From the NCBI RefSeq assembly GCF_026241095.1, contig NZ_JAPFGB010000030.1:1-64000 (forward strand): a stretch of DNA of 64,000 nt, given 5' to 3'. Below are positions 52,646 to 60,593 of this stretch, piece by piece. How positions within the stretch are numbered: position 1 is the first letter of the stretch; each line of letters begins with the position of its first letter. A model generated the notes under the pieces. It was given only the letters and a program-made list of their open reading frames with translations, was not told the origin of the DNA and searched no databases. Made by a program: the position numbers and the translations under genes. The stretch comes from Saccharopolyspora sp. NFXS83 (GTDB taxonomy: Bacteria > Actinomycetota > Actinomycetes > Mycobacteriales > Pseudonocardiaceae).

Positions 52646-53815
52646 ATGAATCAAGTGCCGAAGAACAGCCGTGCGCACATCGCCTTCATGGCCGTGCCCG
52701 CGCACGGCCACATCAACCCCGGTCTGGGGCTGGTCGCTGAACTGAGCGCCCGAGGCCACCGCGTCACCTACGCCGTGACCGAGGACTTCGTGCCGCAGGT
52801 CGTCGAGGTCGGAGCCGCGCCGGTCCGCTACGAGTCGACGTTGCCCTCCGCGGCCACCCAGGAGCAGTGGCCGGAGGAGCAGGCCGCCGCGGTGCTGCTG
52901 TTCGTCGAGGAGATGATCACGGTGCGGGCGCAGCTCGCCCCCGCCTACGACCAGGACCGGCCGGACCTGATCGTCTACGACATCGGCGCGCTGCAAGCGC
53001 CGGTGCTCGCGCACCAGTGGGGCGTCCCGGCGATCTGCCTGTCCTCGACGCACGTGCGGTTCGAGGGAATCGAAGAGGTCTTCGGTTCGCAGGACAGCCC
53101 GGAGCTGAAAGCGGTCCACGCCCGTGCCGACGAGTTCTTCGCCGAGCAGGGCGTGCCGATGACGTTCGAGAAAATGGATCCCGAGCGTTGCGTGGTCGCC
53201 CTTCCGCGCTCGTTCCAGTACAACGGCGATTCGGTCGCGGACAATTACACCTTCGTCGGGCCGATGCTGACCGAGCGTTCCTTCCAAGGCGAATGGGAGC
53301 CGTCCGACGAGCGGCCGGTGCTGCTGATCTCGATGGGTTCGGCCTACACCGATCAGCTGGAGCTGTACCGCTCCTGCCTGGCCGCCTTCGGCGGTCTCGA
53401 CTGGCAGGTGGTGCTCACCATCGGCAAGGTCATCGACCCGGCGGAGCTGGGGGAGATCCCGGCGAACGTCGAAGTGCACCGGTGGGTGCCGCAGCTCAAC
53501 GTGCTGTCGCAAGCGGATGTGTTCATCACCCACGCCGGGATGGGCGGGTCGATGGAAGGCCTGTACTCCGGCGTGCCGATGATCGCGATTCCGCAGGCCG
53601 CGGACCAGTTCGCGAACGCCGAGCGGATCGAGCAGCTCGGCATCGGGGTGCGGTTGTCGAAGGAGGAGGCGACCCCGGAGGCGCTGCGCGCGGCGCTGGA
53701 CGAGGTGTGCGACGACCCAGCGCTGCTCGCCAGGTCGCGGGCGATCCGGCAGGAGATCCACGAGGCCGGTGGTGTGCGCACCGCGGCCGACATCGTCGAG
53801 CAGGCGCTCTCCTGA
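52646..53815 (+). CDS. Macrolide-inactivating UDP-glycosyltransferase (MGT/OleD family)
   Basis: A 389-residue GT1 enzyme. The acceptor-activating His20 is in PAHGHINPG with partner Asp112 (VYDIGALQ); the sugar-nucleotide signature is WVPQLNVLSQ, then THAGMGGSMEGLYSGVPM and ADQ, whose Gln suggests UDP-glucose. The closest known relatives (OleD, OleI, Mgt) glucosylate the desosamine of macrolides and give self-resistance or tolerance. In a Saccharopolyspora-like host this may protect against its own or a neighbour's macrolide. ATG at 52646 with CAGGG. Confidence 0.9.
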   Translation: MNQVPKNSRAHIAFMAVPAHGHINPGLGLVAELSARGHRVTYAVTEDFVPQVVEVGAAPVRYESTLPSAATQEQWPEEQAAAVLLFVEEMITVRAQLAPAYDQDRPDLIVYDIGALQAPVLAHQWGVPAICLSSTHVRFEGIEEVFGSQDSPELKAVHARADEFFAEQGVPMTFEKMDPERCVVALPRSFQYNGDSVADNYTFVGPMLTERSFQGEWEPSDERPVLLISMGSAYTDQLELYRSCLAAFGGLDWQVVLTIGKVIDPAELGEIPANVEVHRWVPQLNVLSQADVFITHAGMGGSMEGLYSGVPMIAIPQAADQFANAERIEQLGIGVRLSKEEATPEALRAALDEVCDDPALLARSRAIRQEIHEAGGVRTAADIVEQALS

Positions 53816-53817
53816 CG

Positions 53818-53856
53818 GCACTGGTGAGGGGGCGGCCGTCCCGCCTCCTCGCCAGT
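53818..53856 (+). terminator. Imperfect hairpin after the macrolide glycosyltransferase
   Basis: GCACTGGTGAGG pairs with CCTCGCCAGTGC (one G-U pair, one mismatch further in) starting three bases after the stop. Confidence 0.65.
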
Positions 53857-54127
53857 GCACCACGAGCGTCCGGGGCCGTCGCTCCGCTCTCGATTCCGGG
53901 ACGCCTTCAGTTCGTTTCGCCGCCGTCGGCGATGAATTCACGCCGTTCGAGCACGGGTTCGATGATATGTCAAAAAGATCGGCAGATGAAAAAGTCGGCA
54001 TTCGGTCAATGTGATTCTTCGAATGGGGAGAATCGGGGCGGGCGTTTCTCGTTTCGGTGTACGGTCGCGCTCGCCGGCCCGGTCGAGTGATCCCGGGCCG
54101 AATTCGAATTCCGACTGGGGAGTGGCG
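53857..54127 (+). other. AT-richer upstream region of the NmrA-like operon
   Basis: A 270-bp gap with A/T-rich text around 53960-54015 (TGATATGTCAAAAAG, GATGAAAAAG) unusual here and likely to hold a promoter. No gene seen. Confidence 0.45.
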
Positions 54128-54967
54128 ATGACGGTGCTGGTGACCGGTGCGACCGGATCGATCGGACGGGGCGTGGTCCGCCGCCTGCTGGCGGCCGGCG
54201 AGCAGGTGCGGGCGGTGACGCGCAGGCCGGAGACCGCACGGCTGCCCGCCGAGGCGGACGTGGTCGCGGGAGACCTGGCCGACCCGGGCGCGTTCCGCGA
54301 GGCACTGCGCGGGGTCCGGGCGGTGTACCTGTTCCCGGTGCCGGAGACGGCTCGGGAGTTCGCCGACCTGGCGGTGCGAAGCGGGGTGCGGCGGATCGTG
54401 GTGCTCTCCTCGCTGGCCGCCTCCGGCGGACCCGAGGGGAACATGAGCGCCGCGACGCATTCCGCCGTGGAGCGCGCCGTCGAGGAGTCCGGGGTCGCGG
54501 AACGGACGTTCCTGCGGCCGGGGGCGTTCGCCTCGAACGTCCTGGGCTGGGCCGAGTCGATCCGCGCGGAGGGCGTGGTGCGCGCCCCGCACGGTTCGGC
54601 GGCGCAGGCGTTGATCCACGAGGAGGACATCGCGGAGGTCGCGGCGGCGGCCCTGCTCACCGACGACCACGTGGGGGCGACCTACGAGCTCAGCGGCCCG
54701 GCCGCGGTGTCCCAGGTCGAGCAGGTCGCGGCGATCTCGGTCGCGATCGGCGAGCCGCTGCGGTTCGAGGAGCTCGCACCGGAACAGGCTCGGCAGCAGT
54801 GGTCCGCGCGGGGCATGCCTCCGGAGGTCGCCGCGATGCTGCTCGACTACCTGGCCGAGGCCGTGGACTCCCCGGACGTGCCGCTGCCCGCGGTGCGGCA
54901 GGTGACCGGTCACCCGGCCCGCGCGTTCGCCGACTGGGCGACCGACCACGCGGCGGACTTCCGGTGA
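54128..54967 (+). CDS. NAD(P)-binding atypical SDR (NmrA-like)
   Basis: A 279-residue Rossmann protein: VTGATGSIGRGVVRRLL near the N-terminus, VTRRPET after strand two (suggesting NADPH), VVVLSS-type strand (IVVLSSLAASGG), no YxxxK catalytic pair. Members are NADPH sensors or quinone/ether reductases. Coupled by a GTGA overlap to the alpha/beta-hydrolase-fold gene. ATG with GGGGAG upstream. Confidence 0.87.
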   Translation: MTVLVTGATGSIGRGVVRRLLAAGEQVRAVTRRPETARLPAEADVVAGDLADPGAFREALRGVRAVYLFPVPETAREFADLAVRSGVRRIVVLSSLAASGGPEGNMSAATHSAVERAVEESGVAERTFLRPGAFASNVLGWAESIRAEGVVRAPHGSAAQALIHEEDIAEVAAAALLTDDHVGATYELSGPAAVSQVEQVAAISVAIGEPLRFEELAPEQARQQWSARGMPPEVAAMLLDYLAEAVDSPDVPLPAVRQVTGHPARAFADWATDHAADFR

Positions 54968-55866
54968 CCGAGCGGGTGATCCGCTCAGGCGGGGTGCGGT
55001 TGTGGAGCGAGTCCGCGGGCGACCCGGCCGATCCGGTGTTGCTGCTGGTGGCGGGCGATGCGACTTCGGCGTTCGGCTGGCCGGACGAGTTCGTGTCGCT
55101 GCTGGTGGACGGCGGGTTGCGGGTGCTGCGCTACGACCACCGCGACACCGGCCGTTCCGCGCACCGCGACTTCGCCGCGCACCCGTACGGTTTCGACGAT
55201 CTGGCGGCGGACGCGGTCGCGGTGCTCGACGGGTGGGGAGCGGAGTCGGCGCACCTGCTGGGCATGGGGCTCGGCGGCGGCCTCGGGCAGCTCATCGCCG
55301 TGGCCGAACCGGACCGGCTGCGCAGCCTGACACTGCTGGCCACGCACGGGCTGGGAGTGGACTTCGCCGGGAACTGGGCGCTGGCGCGCGCAGGGGAGCC
55401 CAGCGGGACCGGGTTTCCGACTCCCCGGCCGTGGTTCGTGCGCGGGGCGGAGGAACCGTCGCGCGCGGTCGACGCGGAAACCGCGCTGGCGGAGCGGGTC
55501 GAGTGGCATCGGCTGTGCTCCGGCGACGGGTTGCCGTTCGACGCCGCGGAGTTCCGCCGCTGGGAGTCGCGCGACGACGAGCACACCGGCACGTGGCGGC
55601 GGCCCGCGGTGCACCCGCACGGCTTCATGCCGCACGTGCTCGCCGAGCGCGGCGATGACCTGGCGAAGATCAGCACTCCGACGCTGGTCGTGCAGGCGCC
55701 GCTGGATCCGATCAACCCGCCGCCGCACGGCAAGCTGCTGGCCGAGGCGATCAGCGGCGCCCGGTACGCGGAGATCGACGGGATGGGCTACGCGCTGCCG
55801 AACGCGGCGCACCGCCCGCTCGTGGACCGCGTGCTCGACCAGGTGCGGCTCGCCGGACTGCACTAG
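54964..55866 (+). CDS. Alpha/beta-hydrolase-fold protein lacking the nucleophile serine
   Basis: A 300-residue protein of the RdmC/aclacinomycin-methylesterase-like group (LLLVAGDATSAFGW, LRYDHRDTGRS, helical cap, PTLVVQAPLDPINPP). The nucleophile elbow reads G100-M-G-L-G104: Gly102 replaces the catalytic Ser, and the usual His of GMGHxLP is Tyr (GMGYALP). With two of three triad residues changed it is unlikely to be a normal esterase; it may bind ligand or perform non-hydrolytic chemistry. Translationally coupled to the NmrA-like gene. Confidence 0.83.
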   Translation: MTERVIRSGGVRLWSESAGDPADPVLLLVAGDATSAFGWPDEFVSLLVDGGLRVLRYDHRDTGRSAHRDFAAHPYGFDDLAADAVAVLDGWGAESAHLLGMGLGGGLGQLIAVAEPDRLRSLTLLATHGLGVDFAGNWALARAGEPSGTGFPTPRPWFVRGAEEPSRAVDAETALAERVEWHRLCSGDGLPFDAAEFRRWESRDDEHTGTWRRPAVHPHGFMPHVLAERGDDLAKISTPTLVVQAPLDPINPPPHGKLLAEAISGARYAEIDGMGYALPNAAHRPLVDRVLDQVRLAGLH

Positions 55867-55927
55867 CCGGGGCCCTCGCGGGAAAACCGGTACCGCTCGG
55901 GAGCGGAGTGCAGCAGACTCCTGCGTC

Positions 55928-56488
55928 ATGGAGCCGCACGAGAGCCTGCACCACGATGGAGTGGATCTTCGCCGGTGGCGGCCGGAGGACGCCGGTGTCG
56001 TACTGCGGCTCGTGACGGAATCGTTGGAGCACCTGGGGCCGTGGTTGCCGTGGGCGAAGCCCGGTTACGGGATGAAGGAGGCCGCCGACTTCGTCGGCAC
56101 GAACGACCGGGATTGGGTGCGGCGCACGGCCTTCAACTACGCGGTGCTCGGACCGGACCAGCAGGTGATCGGGGCGGCCGGCCTGATGAACCGGATCGGG
56201 CCGGGCGGTTTGGAGATCGGCTACTGGCTGCACCGGGACTTCGAGGGACGCGGAATCATGCGCCGGGCGGTGACCGCGCTGATCGATGAGGGTTTCCGGC
56301 TGGGCGCTGACCGCTTGGAGATCTGGCACGACGAGGCGAACGCGCGCAGCGCCGCGATCCCGAAGGCCCTGGGGTTCGTCGAGGTCGACCGGCGTCCCGC
56401 TGTGGAGGACCAGATGGCGCCGGCGTGCACCGGCACGCACGTGGTCTGGCGGCTCACCGCTCCAGGCCTGCCTGGTCGGCCGGAGTAA
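55928..56488 (+). CDS. GNAT N-acetyltransferase (RimJ/RimL type)
   Basis: A 186-residue acetyltransferase. LRRWRPEDAGVVLRLV start, then IGYWLHRDFEGRGIMRRAVT, whose EGRGIM loop binds acetyl-CoA pyrophosphate, and the NARSAAIPKALGF ending typical for this subgroup (N-terminal amine or antibiotic/peptide acceptors). ATG at 55928. Confidence 0.88.
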   Translation: MEPHESLHHDGVDLRRWRPEDAGVVLRLVTESLEHLGPWLPWAKPGYGMKEAADFVGTNDRDWVRRTAFNYAVLGPDQQVIGAAGLMNRIGPGGLEIGYWLHRDFEGRGIMRRAVTALIDEGFRLGADRLEIWHDEANARSAAIPKALGFVEVDRRPAVEDQMAPACTGTHVVWRLTAPGLPGRPE

Positions 56489-56521
56489 CGGGCCGCCCGA
56501 CTTCGGCGACCTTGGTAGCGG

Positions 56522-56538
56522 GCCGGCACGGTGCCGGC
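56522..56538. terminator. Short perfect hairpin after the GNAT gene
   Basis: GCCGGCAC and GTGCCGGC separated by one base; probably a weak terminator or a palindromic site 18 bases before the next start. Confidence 0.4.
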
Positions 56539-56555
56539 GGGCTGAGGGGGGACGC

Positions 56556-56708
56556 ATGCCGAAGGTGTCGGTGTCCTGGGCGGTCGCGGTGGCCGCGTTG
56601 ATCGGGGTCGTGCTGGTCGTGATGTCCGGCGGTGAACCGAACGAGCCGCGCCGCATCGAAGTGACCGGCGAACCGGTGACGACTCCGACCGACACCACCT
56701 GGCCGTAG
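56556..56708 (+). CDS. Very small membrane protein
   Basis: A 50-residue protein: short basic N-terminus, one helix (VAVAALIGVVLVVMSGG) and a polar Thr/Pro tail. GAGGGGGG lies 5-10 bases before the ATG, a strong site that supports real translation. Unknown function. Confidence 0.65.
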   Translation: MPKVSVSWAVAVAALIGVVLVVMSGGEPNEPRRIEVTGEPVTTPTDTTWP

Positions 56709-56810
56709 CCGAGGGGTGCGGCGGCTCCCCGGTGCGGAGGGCGCCCGCGCACCGAGGAGCCGCCAAGCCGGCGGACGCTCGGCCCGCCGGCAGTCCGTGC
56801 CGCGGAGTGC

Positions 56811-58310
56811 TCAGGCCCAGTCGAAGGTCTTCGTGACGGCCTTCTGCCACTGGGCGTACTCGTGGGTGCGGCGCTCTTCCGGCATCACCGGGTCCCACTG
56901 CTTGTCCTTCGCCCAGTTGGACCGGATGTCGTCCTCCCCGGCCCAGAACCCGACGGCGAGCCCGGCGGCGTAGGCGGCGCCGAGCGCGGTGGTCTCGCTG
57001 ACCGTCGGGCGGATCACGGGGACACCGAGGATGTCGGCCTGGAACTGCATGAGCAGCTCGTTGCCGACCATGCCGCCGTCGACCTTGAGCGACTTCAGCG
57101 GCACCCCGGAGTCGGCGTTCATGGCCTCGATGACCTCGCGGGTCTGGAACGCCGTGGCCTCCAGCACCGCGCGGGCGAGGTGGCCGCGGTTGACGAACCG
57201 GGTGAGCCCGACGATGGCGCCGCGAGCGTCGGAACGCCAGTGCGGGGCGAACAGGCCGGAGAACGCGGGCACGAAGTAGGCGCCGCCGTTGTCGTCGACG
57301 CTGCGTGCGATCTGCTCGATCTCGGGAGCGCTTCCGATCAGCCCGAGGTTGTCCCGCAGCCACTGCACCAGCGACCCGGTGACCGCGATGGAGCCCTCCA
57401 GGCAGTACACCGTGTCGTTCGATCCGATCTTGTAGCCGACGGTGGTGAGCAGCCCGTTCTGGCTCAGCACCGGCTCGGTTCCGGTGTTGAGCAGCAGGAA
57501 GTTGCCGGTGCCGTAGGTGTTCTTGGCCTCGCCGGGCGACAGGCAGGCCTGCCCGAACGTCGCGGCCTGCTGGTCGCCGAGGATCCCGGCGATGGGCAGT
57601 CCGCCGAACACGCCGCGCTCGCGGAAGTGCCCGTAGACCTCCGACGACGACCGGATCTCCGGCAGCATCGAGGTCGGCACGCCGATCTCGCGGCAGATGT
57701 CCTCGTCCCACTCCAGCTTCTCCAGGTCCATCAGCAGGGTCCGGGAGGCGTTGGTCGGGTCGGTGACGTGCAGGCCGCCGTCGGGGCCACCGGTGCAGTT
57801 CCACAGCACCCAGGTGTCCATGTTGCCGAACAGCAGCTCGCCCTTCTCGGCGCGGGCGCGCACGCCGTCGACGTTGTCCAGGATCCAGCGGATCTTGGTG
57901 CCGGAGAAGTACGGCGACAGCGTCAGGCCGGTCTTGGCGTGGAAGCGGTTCTGCCCGCCTTCCTCGGCGAGCTCGCCGACGATGCCGTCGGTGCGGGTGT
58001 CCTGCCAGACGATGGCGTTGTAGACGGGCTTGCCGGTGGACTTGTCCCACACGACGGTCGTCTCGCGCTGGTTGGTGATGCCGACCGCGGCGATCTCGGA
58101 GGTCACCAGGTCGGCCTTGGCCAGGGCGCCCGCGCACACCTGGCGGGTGTTGCTCCAGATCTCCTCCGGGTCGTGCTCGACCCAGCCGGCCTTCGGGAAG
58201 ATCTGCCGGTGTTCGACCTGGTCGACGGCCACCACCCGGCCGCCGTGGTCGAAGATCATGCAGCGGGTGGAGGTGGTGCCCTGGTCGATCGCGGCGACGT
58301 AGGAGGCCAT
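56811..58310 (-). CDS. glpK: Glycerol kinase
   Basis: Phosphorylates glycerol to glycerol-3-phosphate with ATP (499 residues). ATP-site [16 protein letters not shown], glycerol-site [10 protein letters not shown] and WQDTRT, signature [13 protein letters not shown] and phosphate loop [15 protein letters not shown] are all intact. No PTS phospho-His loop is evident, as in most actinobacteria. Second gene of the glpF-glpK transcript; AGGAGG-type site lies close to the ATG at 58310. Confidence 0.97.
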   Translation of the reverse strand: MASYVAAIDQGTTSTRCMIFDHGGRVVAVDQVEHRQIFPKAGWVEHDPEEIWSNTRQVCAGALAKADLVTSEIAAVGITNQRETTVVWDKSTGKPVYNAIVWQDTRTDGIVGELAEEGGQNRFHAKTGLTLSPYFSGTKIRWILDNVDGVRARAEKGELLFGNMDTWVLWNCTGGPDGGLHVTDPTNASRTLLMDLEKLEWDEDICREIGVPTSMLPEIRSSSEVYGHFRERGVFGGLPIAGILGDQQAATFGQACLSPGEAKNTYGTGNFLLLNTGTEPVLSQNGLLTTVGYKIGSNDTVYCLEGSIAVTGSLVQWLRDNLGLIGSAPEIEQIARSVDDNGGAYFVPAFSGLFAPHWRSDARGAIVGLTRFVNRGHLARAVLEATAFQTREVIEAMNADSGVPLKSLKVDGGMVGNELLMQFQADILGVPVIRPTVSETTALGAAYAAGLAVGFWAGEDDIRSNWAKDKQWDPVMPEERRTHEYAQWQKAVTKTFDWA

Positions 58311-58436
58311 GATGTCGTCCTTTTCGATGGATTCCGAGATGTGCGTGGTGGGCCTGGGGTGAGTGTCACCCGCGCAGGCCGGTGGGGCAGCCTCCCGACG
58401 CCACCTGCGGTGCGCCGATCGGCCGCCGCGGGCGAA

Positions 58437-58472
58437 CCCGTCCCGCGCGGGCGTGCGTTCGCGCGGGACGGG
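58437..58472 (-). terminator. Hairpin in the glpF-glpK spacer
   Basis: Perfect 13-bp stem (58437-58449 with 58460-58472) 8 bases after the glpF stop. It may protect the glpF 3' end or partly terminate, setting a glpF:glpK ratio. Confidence 0.65.
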
Positions 58473-58479
58473 AGCACGC

Positions 58480-59223
58480 TCAGGTCGCTGGCAGCACCAG
58501 CGCCAGCGCGCCCGCCAGGACGCCGCCGATGATCGGACCCACGACCGGGATCCAGGAGTAGCCCCAGTCCGCGGGCCCCTTGCCGCGGATCGGCACCAGC
58601 GCGTAGGCGATGCGCGGGCCGAGGTCGCGAGCCGGGTTGATGGCGTAGCCGGTGGGCCCGCCGAGCGAGGCACCGAGCCCGATCACGATGAACGCGACCG
58701 CCGCATAGCCGAGCGCGTCGTTGCCGAAGCTGAAGGCGCCGTCGTCACCACGTCCGGAACCGGGCGTCTGGATGATCCACAGCACCAGCACGAAGGTGGC
58801 GATGATCTCGGTGACCAGGTTCCACGGCGTGTTGCGCACGGTGGCGGCGGTGCTGAAGATCCCGAGGGTGCCCTCGGGTTCGTCGTGGGTGTCGAACTGG
58901 AGCTTGTAGACGGCCCAGCACAGCACGCCACCGAGCGTGCCGCCGATCAGCTGCGCGACGATGTAGACCGGCACCTGGCCCCACGGCACCTGCCCGTCCA
59001 CGGCCAGGCCCAGCGTGACGGCCGGGTTGATGTGCGCCCCGGTCGGTTCGGCGATGCTCGCGCCCGCGAACACGGCGAAGCCCCAGCCGAAATTCACCAG
59101 CAGCCAGCCGCCGTTGTTCCCGAGCGCTTTGCGCAAGGTCACGTTGGCGACCACCCCGCAGCCCATCAGGGTCAGCACGGCGGTTCCCATCAATTCCCAG
59201 AGGAAGATCTCACCCAGACTCAT
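58480..59223 (-). CDS. glpF: Glycerol uptake facilitator (aquaglyceroporin)
   Basis: Six-helix MIP channel of 247 residues. The two pore half-helices carry HINPAVT and AINPARD; the Asp after the second NPAR marks the glycerol-conducting subfamily rather than water-only aquaporins. ATG at 59223 with GGGAC upstream; a longer reading from 59271 is basic and unlikely. First gene of the operon, divergent from glpR. Confidence 0.95.
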   Translation of the reverse strand: MSLGEIFLWELMGTAVLTLMGCGVVANVTLRKALGNNGGWLLVNFGWGFAVFAGASIAEPTGAHINPAVTLGLAVDGQVPWGQVPVYIVAQLIGGTLGGVLCWAVYKLQFDTHDEPEGTLGIFSTAATVRNTPWNLVTEIIATFVLVLWIIQTPGSGRGDDGAFSFGNDALGYAAVAFIVIGLGASLGGPTGYAINPARDLGPRIAYALVPIRGKGPADWGYSWIPVVGPIIGGVLAGALALVLPAT

Positions 59224-59468
59224 GTCCCAGGTCCCCTCGTCGCGGCGCCATCGGCGCGGTCGGGTGTGCATTGATCGTCCGACGTGCGGGTAGCGCGGGA
59301 GGGCGCGTCGCGATGGCTCGGGCGGAGTGGTCCTGGCCAGCCTGGCGAGGGTGCCGGATCACGGGTCGGCGGCGAGTCCCGGTTGCGGGCACGGGCACGT
59401 CGACCTCCTCCGTTGGAGCTGCTCCGGCGGCCGGACGCGCCGGAGAACACGGTCACATTAGGCATGTG

Positions 59469-59505
59469 AAAACAAACATTGCAATAGCTTTGCGATGGTG
59501 TTTTT
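59469..59505. promoter_or_regulatory. Candidate GlpR operator in the glpF-glpR divergent region
   Basis: An A/T-rich imperfect inverted repeat stands out in GC-rich surroundings: AAAACAAACATTGCAA (59469-59484) against TTGCGATGGTGTTTTT (59490-59505), centred on TAGCT. It lies between the divergent glpFK and glpRD units, where a GlpR-type repressor should bind. Confidence 0.6.
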
Positions 59506-59641
59506 ATCGCGATGTACGGTGAAGCCGTAGTCGGCGGCGTTCGGGCCGCGAGGCGCGACGGCCGGGCGCGGGCTCGGCCGGGAGGATGGGCATCCAATGG
59601 TGGAAGTCCCCGCAGGGGATACGGCGGTGAGGGGGACGACG

Positions 59642-60523
59642 ATGTCCGCTACGTCCGGTCGACGCCCGTCCGGAAAGCAGCAGGACCGGCGACGCCGGAT
59701 CACCGAGCTGGTGATGGCCGAAGGCTCGCTGCGCATCGACGACCTGGTCGCGACGGTCGGCGCCAGCGCCATGACCGTGTACCGCGATCTGGCCGACCTG
59801 GAATCGCAAGGCCTCGTGCACCGCAACCGCGGCTACGTCTCCGCGGCGTCCTCGCTGCTCTACGAGGCCGCTTCGGAATACCGGATGCAGCAGAACGAGG
59901 CGGAGAAGGACGAGCTCGCGGCAGCCGCGGCCGAGCTGATCGAACCGGGCCAGGCCCTGGTGCTCGACGATTCGACCACCGGCGTCTACCTGGCTCGGCG
60001 GTTGCCGGAGCGCGCGCCGCTGACCGTGGTGACGAACCATCGAGGGGTGTTCGGCGAACTGGCCGCGCACCAAGGCGTGCACCTGATCTCCATCGGCGGC
60101 GACTACCTGCCCTGGGCCGACGCGTTCGTCGGCGGCATGGCGCTGGACGCGCTGCGCGGGCTGCGGGTGGACCTCGCGGTCATGTCCGTCTCGGCGGTCA
60201 CCGACGGGATCTGCTGCTACCCGCAGCAGGAGATGGTGCAGATCAAGAAGGCGATGCTGGCCGCGGCCAGCCGCCGAGTGCTCTACGTGGACCACACGAA
60301 GTTCCGCAGGCGCGCACTGCACGCGGTCGCGCCCGCGGAGGAGTTCGACATGGTGATCGTCGATTCGGCGACGCCGGACGCCGAGATCGAGGTCCTCGTG
60401 CAACGCGGGGCGACGGTCCGGCGGACCGGCGATGTCCATGCGGAAACGTCGAAGAAGGACCTGGCCGCAGCAGGTCCGAGCAGCAATGGCGCGGCAGGCG
60501 TGCAAGGCGCAGGCCGGGCATGA
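59642..60523 (+). CDS. glpR: DeoR-family glycerol regulon repressor
   Basis: A 293-residue GlpR-type regulator: winged helix (QQDRRRRITELVMAEGSLR, ASAMTVYRDLADLESQG) and a phosphosugar sensor (VLDDSTTGVYLAR, VVTNH, SIGGDYLPWADAFVG). Expected inducer is glycerol-3-phosphate. ATG at 59642 has GAGGGGG at good spacing; ATG at 59597 is the alternative. The last 30 residues are a non-conserved Ala/Gly tail. Next to glpD and opposite glpFK. Confidence 0.88.
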   Translation: MSATSGRRPSGKQQDRRRRITELVMAEGSLRIDDLVATVGASAMTVYRDLADLESQGLVHRNRGYVSAASSLLYEAASEYRMQQNEAEKDELAAAAAELIEPGQALVLDDSTTGVYLARRLPERAPLTVVTNHRGVFGELAAHQGVHLISIGGDYLPWADAFVGGMALDALRGLRVDLAVMSVSAVTDGICCYPQQEMVQIKKAMLAAASRRVLYVDHTKFRRRALHAVAPAEEFDMVIVDSATPDAEIEVLVQRGATVRRTGDVHAETSKKDLAAAGPSSNGAAGVQGAGRA

Positions 60524-60593
60524 TGACCACCGCGGAACGTGCCGATCGGGCGCGGGTCGGCGGTGATCGCGATTCGAGCGAGGAGGACGCCAG

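Noticed and set aside
53769-54014. Short plus-strand reading after the macrolide glycosyltransferase
   Set aside because: Starts within the upstream gene and passes through a terminator hairpin; no ribosome-binding site.
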